A stretch of 64,000 bases of DNA from Linderina pennispora (Eukaryota > Kickxellomycota > Kickxellomycetes > Kickxellales > Kickxellaceae): NCBI RefSeq assembly GCF_002104995.1, contig NW_024468256.1:516001-580000 (forward strand). Reading direction: 5' to 3'. The notes under the pieces are model-generated. The model did no database searches. It had not been told where the DNA came from and saw only the letters and a program-made list of their open reading frames with translations. Every line of letters begins with the position of its first letter. Position 1 is the stretch's first letter. Shown piece by piece: positions 31,738-41,501 of the stretch. The position numbers were made by a program, and so were the translations under genes.

Positions 31738-34065
31738 CTATGGAGGAGACTGAAACTCTTGGTAGTTCTTGAACCCTCCACCGCTCGATGAAAGCGGACA
31801 CAGCTTAGTGCTTGTGCCCCAGTAGGATGGCATCCTGACGTCTGAATAGGTGAATATAAAGAAAATCAGCACAGCAGCGATTGCGACACTCGAGTCGAAA
31901 GCTGCCACCAGAGTGAACGCATATCTCCTGTAGTACCCGTACCAGTACCGGTGCACCACGTACTGGAATATAAAGCAGCCGAAAAACCAGTTAACCACCA
32001 CTGTAGAAGGAGCACCAGGTAAGATAGCCAAGGAGGACAGCGCCACAGGCAGATGGATGTTGTGCCAGAAGCTGTTTGGATATCGTCTTTGCAAGTACCA
32101 CACCGGAAATGGCACACAGATGCCGACAATGAACATGTACGGGATATACGAGTAGTTGCTTCCACTATTGAAGAGGCGGTGAGGACCAACCAGACCCCAG
32201 ATCACCGACGACGCGTAGAGCGAGTTGATTGGGATGCAGGACCATGTCAGACTGGTTGAACAGAAACCGTCGACTGTCTGCATCATCCAGATTCCGATAC
32301 CGCACTGCACAAACGACATAAGAACCGTGCTGATTACCTGTGAGAGGAAGACATGGCGTGGTGGGATCTTCAGGTAGTGGCCCATTTTGAAGTTTGCAAC
32401 CAGTATGATCGCTTGTCGCATCGGCACATTGGTGAACGCCTTGAACAAGACGCTAGCGAGCTGGTTCCCAGGCATTCCATATCCGGCGATAAAGTACGAG
32501 ATGATACTCAGCTTCAGTGTCTGGTTTGTGAGGGCGAGCAGGATCCCATTCGGAATGACGTAGATGAACGAGATTGTTGACCCAATAATAGTCCAATACC
32601 ACGGAAGCAGGTGGTAGGTTTCACAGACAGCAATACTCATGGCGAGCATAGAGGCGAATATAGCCGCATACCACCAGTGAGGGACCTCTGGATACTTGCG
32701 CATCAGCCGAGCATGGATATCGTCGTCACCAAGCTCACTGTCATCATTTTCATAAAAAATGCTGTGGTAGATGTCCTTTCCGTGGTGAAGAATCGTGTAA
32801 ACCAGAAATGCCGAGATGGCAATTAAAGCCCTGGAGTACTGGAGTGGCTCAGCAATGGGCAAATGGAGTGGTCCAAACGCATCGTATTTCTGCTGGTCAA
32901 GCTTGCCATCGTCGCGAACTACCATCGACATGTCGTACTTGGAGCCATTGGAGTGGAACAGGCGGTTCGAGTATACTGGGAGATTGCCTGAGTCCCAAAG
33001 GTCACTGTAGTATGTTGCGGGGAGCAGTACCCAGAACATGATGACAAACCCAGCAAACATGTTGCAGGCAATGTACCATGGGACGGCGACCGGAGGACCG
33101 AAATACCCGCTTGATATCATCGACCAGTCAAATGTGAGGTTCGCCATTCCGAGCCCATGGTATGTGTCTCCAAGTTGATGCGCAATGACGTTGTTTGGGG
33201 CTGCCAGACACAGTATTGGCACTGCACTAAGCAGAGGCATGACAATTCCTGGTAAGAACGCGTACACGAACATACCTGTGAATGCGACCCAGAAGAACCT
33301 GACACGCGAAACATGGTTGAGGTATGATTTGGACTCGTGGAATGTGCGGAAAAGCGTCACGCTGACCAGGGATGCGGGGAATACCATGGCCGCCGGGTAG
33401 ATGAGGATCTCACGCACAACGCCGACGAATCCGTACCCGAGCAACTGCGACGAAAGATTGAGAAGGATGGACGGCCCATAGTCCAGCCTCACTCCATAGC
33501 GCAGATTCTCCATGATTACAACATCCATTATGTAGCTGCCACTGGCAACAGATGAAGCGAATATCGTAATGAGAGCATGCTCCTTGATGCTGAATCGGCC
33601 AGGATTGAATGACCACGTGTAGCCAAAGGTGCTGAAGTTCCGAGTAGGTAGAATCCGTGACATAAGGTAGCCGAGTGGGAACGATAGAATCTGCACAACA
33701 TAGCCAGTGATTTGGACCGGTGTGCTCCGGAATATCATAAGCTGGTTGACAAATCCGACAACACTTGCAAAAAGCAACCCGAGCATGACGGATCGAAACG
33801 TAAGCGAGGGGACATCAGAATCTGTCGGTGCTACAGTCGACCGCACCAAGTCGTAGGGCGAGTCCTCACTATACATGGTCGATTCGATACGCCCGCTTGT
33901 GGAATGAGTGTGATTCCAGTTGGTCAGACCCGCTTTGTCGTCCGTTCGCGAATGTGACTGGTCGCCATCAACTGAACGGGAGATGCTTGAAATTGAATAA
34001 TCTGATATGTTCCTAGAGCCACTATGGCTCCCTTGTGTCAGCACCATGTCGTCTTTCTCGACCAT
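31738..34065 (-). CDS. OPT-family oligopeptide transporter (Isp4-like)
   Basis: Proton-coupled importer of small peptides at the plasma membrane. 775 residues. A cytosolic Ser-rich N-terminus (MVEKDDMVLTQGSHSGSRNI) precedes about 14-16 hydrophobic segments. Family motifs: SFNPGRFSIKEHALITIFAS (the NPGxFxIKEH signature), LSSQLLGYGFVGVVRE, NVIAHQLGDTYHGLG, YFIAGYGMPGNQLASVLFKA, GHYLKIPPRHVFLSQVISTV and GSNYSYIPYMFIVG. The C-terminus ends GGGFKNYQEFQSPP. Length is typical of the family. No frame errors seen. The gene starts beside a long AT-rich region that may hold its regulatory sites. Confidence 0.95.
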   Translation of the reverse strand: MVEKDDMVLTQGSHSGSRNISDYSISSISRSVDGDQSHSRTDDKAGLTNWNHTHSTSGRIESTMYSEDSPYDLVRSTVAPTDSDVPSLTFRSVMLGLLFASVVGFVNQLMIFRSTPVQITGYVVQILSFPLGYLMSRILPTRNFSTFGYTWSFNPGRFSIKEHALITIFASSVASGSYIMDVVIMENLRYGVRLDYGPSILLNLSSQLLGYGFVGVVREILIYPAAMVFPASLVSVTLFRTFHESKSYLNHVSRVRFFWVAFTGMFVYAFLPGIVMPLLSAVPILCLAAPNNVIAHQLGDTYHGLGMANLTFDWSMISSGYFGPPVAVPWYIACNMFAGFVIMFWVLLPATYYSDLWDSGNLPVYSNRLFHSNGSKYDMSMVVRDDGKLDQQKYDAFGPLHLPIAEPLQYSRALIAISAFLVYTILHHGKDIYHSIFYENDDSELGDDDIHARLMRKYPEVPHWWYAAIFASMLAMSIAVCETYHLLPWYWTIIGSTISFIYVIPNGILLALTNQTLKLSIISYFIAGYGMPGNQLASVLFKAFTNVPMRQAIILVANFKMGHYLKIPPRHVFLSQVISTVLMSFVQCGIGIWMMQTVDGFCSTSLTWSCIPINSLYASSVIWGLVGPHRLFNSGSNYSYIPYMFIVGICVPFPVWYLQRRYPNSFWHNIHLPVALSSLAILPGAPSTVVVNWFFGCFIFQYVVHRYWYGYYRRYAFTLVAAFDSSVAIAAVLIFFIFTYSDVRMPSYWGTSTKLCPLSSSGGGFKNYQEFQSPP

Positions 34066-36804
34066 TATGATAATAGATAAAGTGAGATGAAAAGGAATAT
34101 CCTAAAAAAAGTAGTGCGGTTTTTTTTATCTTTGAAGAGGTGAAGAAAATGATGTATTCAAGATATAGAAGGATTCAGACCGCACCCAGACACAAAAGCA
34201 CTCGATCCAATTATTCAGATTGGCGACACGCCCCTGCCTGCTTCAGACTGGCCTAGAAGACTGAGCATATGTTTTCAAGCGAGTATATTTTACACTCCTC
34301 TTGTACTTCTGAGATCCATGCACGCCGGAGGGCACGGCTTCTCCGGAGCAATTATATATGTAGGATTACCCAGATTGACATACTATTAACGGTGTGTTAT
34401 TGGCAAACAGACAAGTGTTGTTTCTCAGTGGTATGGTTTGAGCACACAGAATGAACTTTACTCGGGTCAACCATTCGATTTCAAGGCTGCCAAAAACCTC
34501 ATACTCTGCATCAGCAGGTTTGGTTCGCACATCCAAACACTGCAGCTTCAGCAACCCAATGTGTAGATCTTGTGTCGCCTACCAAAAGCACAGCTTTGAA
34601 AGGGGCATCCTGAAAGCTATACCCCATTTTGTAGTCCTAGGCAGACCATTTGCAGAAAAGGGAGTGTTTTTGTCACTCGTTCAAGATAGAGGCAAAAGAG
34701 GATATTGCCCACTTTCCTACCGCCCTTTCTAAACACCGCAGAATTTCTATTGGCAAACGCTGTCTGATTTAACCTGTTTTACATAGAGCACGATGAGCAG
34801 TTTCAAGAGCCTACCCTGCACAGTTGCCTGCGGTTGTTTATATTATTGAATCTTCACGTCGCATTAAAATAATATAACGATCTGCACATGGGCAAAAATT
34901 CGCGCACAATCTGTGCTTTGGATCAGCATGTGGAAACCCCAGCCCTCATTTCATTTCATTTCATTTCATGATGCTGGTATTGTAAACAGACAGTCACGAA
35001 AAATATATCGGCTTAAATTGCCGCGATACATATTCCCCGCACCCTTCTCTATTTAGCGGTATTTTATAAAGCCCTCGAGAGGTTGGAATCTTACCGAAAC
35101 TGCAATGGCCACATGGAATATGTTGATGAGGAAGCCTGCCAAGCGAGAATGCAATAATGCCCGGATCCTATCTGAGCAAAAGCCAATTCTGTCATAGTCC
35201 CCGATCGAGAGAAATCTTTATGCTGAGCCCTTTGGCAAACGTGCTGTTACACATCCATATTTCGCACAATGTTTATATGTGTATTCCGTATAGCGTTTTA
35301 TGCAACGGGAGTGTTGGGTTTACGAGCAAGCAGTACTTACATCATCATTAGCCTCGACAAATTTGGGCAGCTATGGCGAATCGAATATTCTCTGACCAGT
35401 AACGATAGTGTAACTTGACCCTGGTTATCTCTCTTTGTGGTCCCTACGGAAATGACCCTTTAGAGGTATTACCTGGCAAATATACCCGCACAAGGTGCAT
35501 TTTGAAGCAGTGAGCGTTGGAAACCCTGGAATATTTGAAATAGGCTGGCAATTATATACAGCGAGCAATCATTTTACCGCTTCAACATTGCTGGCGGCTA
35601 TCGAATTTCCTTGAAGCTGCTTTACTGCTGGTACAATAGCTTTCATTTCTGTTGCATTGATGCTTGTTGATTCAATGCTGGCGGTGTATTGCTCAGAATG
35701 TCTTATAAATTAGTAGTTAACTATTGCATGATTACACATACAGCACATAAGGAGACATAGTGTTCAATAAAGGTAGAGGTTGGCTTTATCAAGCGGATCT
35801 GTAGACCATTCAGTCAGTTTGTAGAAAGTGATATTTCGTGTTGTAGGTGTAAAGCATATGATGAGTGGTGTAGGACGATAAGAGAAAAAGAAACAGGATA
35901 AATAACGAAAAACACCTTATATGCGGATATGTGTGTATTTTTCGCGTAGCGCGGGTTCCTAATGAACCGTAAAGCGGCGATATCTCAGTTCAGAAGTGCA
36001 CTTGTAGTATGAGTGTAATACCAACAGATAGCGATAGAGTCAAGGATTATATTGAAGTGAAAAAAGCTAAAGAGAAAGGCGAACGTAAAGGTTTTATACC
36101 ATTGCTCAGGTGGCACAGCCAAAAATGATATGATAAATAAGAAAAAGGAATTCGCAGGATGGAAAGGCTATGTAGTTTACAGTAATCGGATCTTGAGATT
36201 CTAACAGAGAGCAATACTGGCCTGGAGATTTTGCTACAGGCTTCAGCAACGCAAGGCCAACAGGGATCTTTATGCTTACAGAACTCTGTTCCACGTGCAG
36301 ATATCGCTCCACACCAGCAGGCTGCTTAGTTATCACTCGTGGTTTCAAAATGTAGCTATGCTGTATCAAACAACTGTCGCCAAACTCCTTTCCTCATACC
36401 GTGATTATTCGGATCTACGTTTCCAAGGTTGGACGACGTACTTTTTGTTCAATGTAGGGATCTGGTGCCGTAAATGTATATCTAGGAAGACAGAAAAAAC
36501 AAGGAGGTATTGAAAGACGAAGGCAAATTTACCCGGTCCTTGTACTGGCTTATGTCGATTTTAAATGGATTAGACATGTTTGTTTTATCAGTGAACTCAG
36601 TTGTCCTTGTCCGAGCCAGTAAACCAACAGCCAGAAATAAGCAGAGTTGCCTGCCACGCCTATTGTGTAGATCTTTTCTACATACATGCTGAGCAGCTTG
36701 TCATCTATGCCAATATAGCTCTATGATTAGGCTGTGTAAATACGTGTGATAGTGCCTAGTTTGCCTGGGCTAGATATAAAATTTACTAATGAGCTGTTTG
36801 ATAT
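34066..36804. other. AT-rich gene desert of about 2.7 kb
   Basis: No supported gene. It is clearly more AT-rich than the flanks. Open frames are short and lack domains; the longest (34451-34732, 93 codons) shows no coding signature. A CATTT tandem run lies at 34947-34969. It could be an upstream regulatory region of the OPT transporter or old decayed sequence. Confidence 0.55.
34947..34969. repeat. Short tandem repeat (CATTT)4-5
   Basis: Four consecutive CATTT units followed by CAT inside the AT-rich region. Confidence 0.9.
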
Positions 36805-37905
36805 CTATTCAACAAATCTCTTGGTCTGCCCCTTAATACGCTCAACCGCATGCTCCATTTTCTCCGTCTCCTCGTTGTCCAGGTCAAGCTCAAGGACACG
36901 GTCGATTCCACGCGAGCAAATAACAGCAGGAGTAGACACATATCCGCCCCACTTGGTCGAATGGCAGCAAACGCTGCGGATATCATGCTGGTTCTGCAGG
37001 ACCGAGGTGGCCAGGATTGCGCCGCATACGCCAACGCCATAGTAGGTAGCGCCCTTGGCCTCAATGATATCGTAAGCAGTGCGGGCAATATCATGTTCGA
37101 TCTTAGCCTTATCGATAGTCTGCATTTCGGGGAACTGATCGAGCTTCACACCACCAATGCGCGCCGACGACCACCCGACGAACTGGCTGTCGCCGTGCTC
37201 GCCCAGCACATGGCAGTGGATCGAGGTCTGGCGGACGTTGATAAGCTTGGCCAGATAATTGCGCAGCCTGCCGCTATCAAGCAATGTGCCGGAGCCAAAC
37301 ACCTGGCTTTTGGGCAACCCGGTGATGTTCTGTGCAATGCCGGTCAGGACATCCACAGGATTGGAGATCATCAGAACCACGGCATTTGGATTCACCGGCT
37401 TCAGGCCGCTCAGGATACTGTGCAGTATCTCGTAGTTGCGGTCCAGCAAACCGTCGCGCAATTCGCCGGGCTGCTGGCGCGCACCGGCGGTGATTATGAT
37501 TAAATCGGCCTGGCCGGCCTCCTTCAAGTTGGCGGTGCGCACGCGGTGGCCGGTGGGCCAGGCGGCGTCGGCCAGGTCCATCGCTTGGCCGCGCACCAGC
37601 CGCTGGTTCACGTCTACCATCATGATGTCGGCCGGATAGGTGGTGTTGACTAGCGAGAACACGACGCTGGCGCCTACATTGCCAGCGGAGCCGATCACGG
37701 CCACTTTGCAACCCGGCGCCATTGACTCCTCGCGGAACAGCATGCTGAGACTGGACGAGGATGTCAGGTATGAGGGTGGGTAGACTGGGGTGTTGGAGAC
37801 GAATGAGCGGGCGAGCGGTCTCAGGGCCATGGGCTGGGGGGTGGCGATTGTCGCGGATGCCCGGGCAGCCAGGCGGAAAACTGAGCGGAAGCGAGGCAGC
37901 ATTCG
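36805..37905 (-). CDS. LDH: L-lactate dehydrogenase with predicted mitochondrial leader
   Basis: NAD-dependent interconversion of pyruvate and L-lactate. 366 residues from the ATG at 37905. The N-terminus MLPRFRSVFRLAARASATIA is Arg/Ala/Ser-rich and acid-free, as in mitochondrial presequences, and precedes the catalytic domain by about 65 residues. CKVAVIGSAGNVGASVVFSL is the NAD Rossmann loop. TAGARQQPGE carries Gln at the specificity position (Arg in malate dehydrogenases). SNPVDVLT, GSGTLLDSGRLRNYL and HVLGEHGDSQFVGWSSA with catalytic His complete the active site. In-frame codons extend upstream to 37992, and a TATATA at 37925-37930 lies too close to 37905 for a normal leader, so the used start could be one of the downstream Met codons. 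Confidence 0.92.
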   Translation of the reverse strand, partial: RMLPRFRSVFRLAARASATIATPQPMALRPLARSFVSNTPVYPPSYLTSSSSLSMLFREESMAPGCKVAVIGSAGNVGASVVFSLVNTTYPADIMMVDVNQRLVRGQAMDLADAAWPTGHRVRTANLKEAGQADLIIITAGARQQPGELRDGLLDRNYEILHSILSGLKPVNPNAVVLMISNPVDVLTGIAQNITGLPKSQVFGSGTLLDSGRLRNYLAKLINVRQTSIHCHVLGEHGDSQFVGWSSARIGGVKLDQFPEMQTIDKAKIEHDIARTAYDIIEAKGATYYGVGVCGAILATSVLQNQHDIRSVCCHSTKWGGYVSTPAVICSRGIDRVLELDLDNEETEKMEHAVERIKGQTKRFVE

Positions 37906-38588
37906 TAAAAGTGTATTAAGCAAGTATATAAACAGAGATGGCATCCAGAGAGATGGTAGAAGAAAAGGAGAGCGGAAAGCAGCAAAAAGCACGGATGGTT
38001 TGTTTGGCGGGTAGGGAAATGGTCGAGACCCCGGGAACCTCTTTTAAAGCCTAACCTCCGACCAGATCAGTGGAGGCAGGCATTGAGTATACACAGCTGT
38101 CCCCCCGCTCCCCAACCTACGCGCAGCACAAGAGGTTTTGGTGTGCATTTTGTGGCACACAGCCAAGTGCTACGTAGGCAGCGCATACCTCAGACGCAGG
38201 CAGGCTCTGTTCGATTTGCCGGCCAATCGATTTTGCTGAAATTCTGGCAGTTTATGTGGTCCCACTGGGAGACCAAGCGCTAAAGATCCGGAAATACCCG
38301 CCAAGGCTTCCAGGCGGAATGTGAAAAATCCTGCATCCTCTCCAGTGCAGGCAATCTACTGCACATTGCCTGCCAGACCCAGTTGTTGGGAAGCTGCTAA
38401 GCCACACAGAAGCTGATCTGATCGAAGCGATCACCAACGCGAATCGTCCTCCGCTGCACCTCCTCGCGTAACCTGCGCAAATAGTGCCTTCGCAGTAGCA
38501 AGGACCCTTGTTTGCTTCTCCCCACACCCATTTTATTCCACGCAGTTTTATCTTTTGAATTCAGCTACATTTGTTTCATTCTCCTTGC
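37906..38588. promoter_or_regulatory. Divergent promoter region between LDH and FANCJ-like helicase
   Basis: About 680 nt with no gene. TATATA at 37925-37930 (plus-strand coordinates) faces LDH. TTTTATCTTTTGAATTC precedes the helicase. Confidence 0.45.
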
Positions 38589-41450
38589 ATGCTTCCCATT
38601 TGGAATTTTCTAAAGACGCTTATGCCCACTTCCGACTCCGACGCACCTTTAGACGAAACGCACAGGCATGCGTCGGTAGCTCAGCCAACACAAGCAGATG
38701 GCAGGCATCGCAAACGACCGCGGAGCCGCAGCAGCTCGCCTGAGCCTTGCACTAGACAGGCAAAAGGCAGGCGGCGCAACACGGAAATGCCTGAAAGCAA
38801 GGTGTTCCGGATCTGCGGCGCGCAGGTGAATTTTCCATACCAGCCATATCCGTCGCAGCTGAGCATGATGAACCACATGATCCGGGCCATGAATGCGGCC
38901 AAGCACGCGATGATCGAGAGCCCGACGGGCTCGGGCAAGTCCCTGGCGTTGCTGTGTGCGGCGCTGACGTGGCAGAAGGAGTTTACGGAAAAGCAGCGTG
39001 CTCTGCAGGCGCAGATCAGCCAGGCGATTGCCAGGTTCGGCAGACATAATTCGCTTAGCGAGGTGTTGAGCGAGGACAGGGCGGGTAAGTTTGCAATGGA
39101 TGATGATTTTGCCCGGCCACGGTCCCATGCGACGGCCAGCGAGATCTCCCGGGCAACGGTGATGGTCGAGAAGACAGTGCCGTACATTCTGGAGCAAAGC
39201 GTGGACGGACAGGTGCCCAGGGGGCTGACGCAGGGCGACATTGATCTGCTCAAGGCGAACAAGGATGGACTGCATTTGCTGGGGCGGCGGCCGCGGATAT
39301 ACTTTGGGTCACGCACGCACAAGCAGGTGTCGCAGCTGATTGAGGAGCTGCGCGTGAAGACAAACTACCGGCCACGGTCGGCAGTGCTAGGCAGTCGTTC
39401 GCAGACGTGCATTCGGAAGGATGTGCTCCGGGCGCCGTCGGTGGACGACCGGTGTCGCGAGATGGTGGAGAACGGCAAGTGCGCGGCATACCATCGGGTG
39501 AAGAAGCTTGTGCAGCATACTGCCCTGGCTACGGGCGGCGAGAGCCAGATCTGGGATCTGGAGGATCTGGTCAAGGTGGGCAGGAAGGTGAACGGATGCG
39601 CATACTTTGCGTCGCGCGAGCTGTCGGGGTCGGCGGACATTGTGTTCTGCCCGTACAACTACATTCTGGACCCGGGTGTGCGCGAGGCCGCGGGCATCAT
39701 TCTGGAAGACAATATTGTGATTCTGGACGAGGCGCATAATGTCGAGAATGCGGCCCGGGATGCCGGGTCCAAGGAGTTCACCGACCAGCAGCTCAATGGC
39801 CTGGCCGGCGAATGCGCGGGGCTGATCCATCGTGGGATCCTGTCCGAAGAGCACCGGTTCGTGAACACCCTGGCTAATACGATTATCGCGCAGCTGCAGC
39901 AGCAACAGCAGTTCGAGTACCACGACTACGAGACGCGCACAAACGTATGGCCGGGCAGCGAGTCGGTCAGATCGCTGTTCCAGCGGCTCATGCTGACCGA
40001 CGAGTCGCGATCGCAATTGCAGCTCACGTACCTTAGCCTGGAGGCACACCGGAACAAGTGCCGTGAGGAGATGAAGCGGCGGCAGGAGGAGCGCAGGCAG
40101 AGGGAGGTGTTCGGGGCGGAGGGCGATGAGGAGATGGAGGAGCCCCTCGGGCATCTGTCGAACGGGTCGATGAAAATGCTGACGGGGCTATTGCGCATGC
40201 TCTCGTACTGCTGGCCAGAGTCCGAGTTCGCCAACGACTACCGCGTTGCGATGATCCGCCGGCCCAACCCGGAGCTGTTCCTGGGCTCACGGCAGAGGCG
40301 TCGCCGCAACAATGGGCTGGAGTCGACGATTCCGCCGCACATCAACGTCCTAGCGTTCTGGTCGCTGAACCCGGGCGTGATTTTCAAGGACATTGCTTCC
40401 AAGGCTCGGTCGGTGATTCTGACCAGCGGCACGCTGTCGCCGCTGAGCTCGTATGCGTCGGAGCTGCAGGTGGAGTTTCTGAGCACGCTGGAGGCCAGCC
40501 ACGTGATTGCCCCCGACCGCTGCTGGGCTGCAACCATCGCCTGCGGACCCTCGGGCACCGTCCTGGAGGCCAAGTACCAGACATCCGAGCAACTGGAGTT
40601 CCAGGACGACGTGGGCTCGGCCATCCTCAGCATTGCGATGAAGTCGCCCGACGGCATGCTGGTGTTTGTGCCCTCGTATGCGCTTCTCAACAAGCTTCTG
40701 GGCCGGTGGCAGGCTACCGGCGTGCGGCAGGAGCTCGAGCTCCACAAGAGCGTGTTTGTTGAGCCGCAGGGCGGATCGAAGAAGGATTTTGAGAAGCTGC
40801 TCAAGAAATACCGCACAGAGCTGGCCGAGCGCAAGGTCTCGGGGGCGCCGGCTCAGCGCGGGGCGGTGATGTTTGCCGTGTACCGCGGAAAGGTCAGCGA
40901 GGGCATTGACTTCAAGGACTACTACTGCCGGACGGTGGTCAATATCGGGATTCCGTTCCCGGCCTTCAAGGACGTGCAGGTGGTGCTGAAGCGCGACTAC
41001 AACGACCGCTGCCCCGGGAAGCTGCCCGGCCAGGCCTGGTACGAGGTGCAGGCCTTCCGCGCAATCAACCAGGCGCTCGGCCGCTGCCTCCGGCACAGGA
41101 TGGACTGGGGCGCCATCATCATGCTCGAGGCCCGGTTCCGCTTTCCTGGCAACATCGAGAAGCTGTCCAAGTGGGTGCGTGGCCGCGTGCGTGTCTTTGA
41201 CCAGTTCCTCCCAGCCATGGACAGCCTGGCCGAGTTCTACCAGGCCCGCATCCAGGAGGACATTCAGAACAGCGATGCCGCACACTTTGCCGACATGGAG
41301 TGCGATGACGATGAGGACGACATGGACTCGGCGGTAGTGGTCCCCAGGAAGACTAAGGAGAAGTCGCTGGTCACCACGCTGCACTCGTTCTTTTACAAGC
41401 CTGGTCAGCGCCATGGCGCGTGCTCGCCGGGCGGCAGCGATCAGGAGTAA
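38589..41450 (+). CDS. FANCJ/BRIP1-like Fe-S DNA helicase
   Basis: XPD-family 5'-3' DNA helicase for replication and interstrand-crosslink repair. 953 residues from the ATG at 38589 (next Met at 38622). The entry NFPYQPYPSQLSMMNHMIRA and ESPTGSGKSLALLCAAL (Walker A, about 110-120) match FANCJ closely. A long insertion precedes FGSRTHKQVSQLIEEL. The Fe-S cysteines follow the FANCJ spacing: SQTCIRKD, DDRCREM, GKCAAYH and VNGCAYFASREL. ADIVFCPYNYILDPGV, ILDEAHN (motif II), LTSGTLSPL, YRGKVSEGIDFKDYY and NQALGRCLRHRMDWG complete the helicase core. The C-terminus is acidic, then SLVTTLHSFFYKPG, which resembles a PCNA-binding PIP box. A run of 15 A residues begins within the stop codon. DDX11 and XPD are less likely given the PYPSQLSMMN entry. 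Confidence 0.87.
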   Translation: MLPIWNFLKTLMPTSDSDAPLDETHRHASVAQPTQADGRHRKRPRSRSSSPEPCTRQAKGRRRNTEMPESKVFRICGAQVNFPYQPYPSQLSMMNHMIRAMNAAKHAMIESPTGSGKSLALLCAALTWQKEFTEKQRALQAQISQAIARFGRHNSLSEVLSEDRAGKFAMDDDFARPRSHATASEISRATVMVEKTVPYILEQSVDGQVPRGLTQGDIDLLKANKDGLHLLGRRPRIYFGSRTHKQVSQLIEELRVKTNYRPRSAVLGSRSQTCIRKDVLRAPSVDDRCREMVENGKCAAYHRVKKLVQHTALATGGESQIWDLEDLVKVGRKVNGCAYFASRELSGSADIVFCPYNYILDPGVREAAGIILEDNIVILDEAHNVENAARDAGSKEFTDQQLNGLAGECAGLIHRGILSEEHRFVNTLANTIIAQLQQQQQFEYHDYETRTNVWPGSESVRSLFQRLMLTDESRSQLQLTYLSLEAHRNKCREEMKRRQEERRQREVFGAEGDEEMEEPLGHLSNGSMKMLTGLLRMLSYCWPESEFANDYRVAMIRRPNPELFLGSRQRRRRNNGLESTIPPHINVLAFWSLNPGVIFKDIASKARSVILTSGTLSPLSSYASELQVEFLSTLEASHVIAPDRCWAATIACGPSGTVLEAKYQTSEQLEFQDDVGSAILSIAMKSPDGMLVFVPSYALLNKLLGRWQATGVRQELELHKSVFVEPQGGSKKDFEKLLKKYRTELAERKVSGAPAQRGAVMFAVYRGKVSEGIDFKDYYCRTVVNIGIPFPAFKDVQVVLKRDYNDRCPGKLPGQAWYEVQAFRAINQALGRCLRHRMDWGAIIMLEARFRFPGNIEKLSKWVRGRVRVFDQFLPAMDSLAEFYQARIQEDIQNSDAAHFADMECDDDEDDMDSAVVVPRKTKEKSLVTTLHSFFYKPGQRHGACSPGGSDQE

Positions 41451-41463
41451 AAAAAAAAAAAAA
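41449..41463. repeat. A(15) tract at the helicase stop codon
   Basis: Homopolymer beginning with the last two bases of the TAA stop of the helicase and ending 38 nt before the Pan2 stop of the convergent gene. Confidence 0.9.
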
Positions 41464-41501
41464 GGCTTTCTCATTGGAAATACATTATACTTATTTGAAA
41501 C

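Noticed and set aside
34451-34732. 93-codon open frame in the AT-rich desert
   Set aside because: No codon bias, domain or leader.
36805-37905. Malate dehydrogenase instead of lactate dehydrogenase
   Set aside because: The specificity position is Gln (GARQQPGE), and the SGTLLDSGRLR and HVLGEHGDSQF blocks are LDH-like.
38589-41450. DDX11/Chl1 or XPD identity
   Set aside because: The entry motif PYPSQLSMMN and the cysteine spacing fit FANCJ better.
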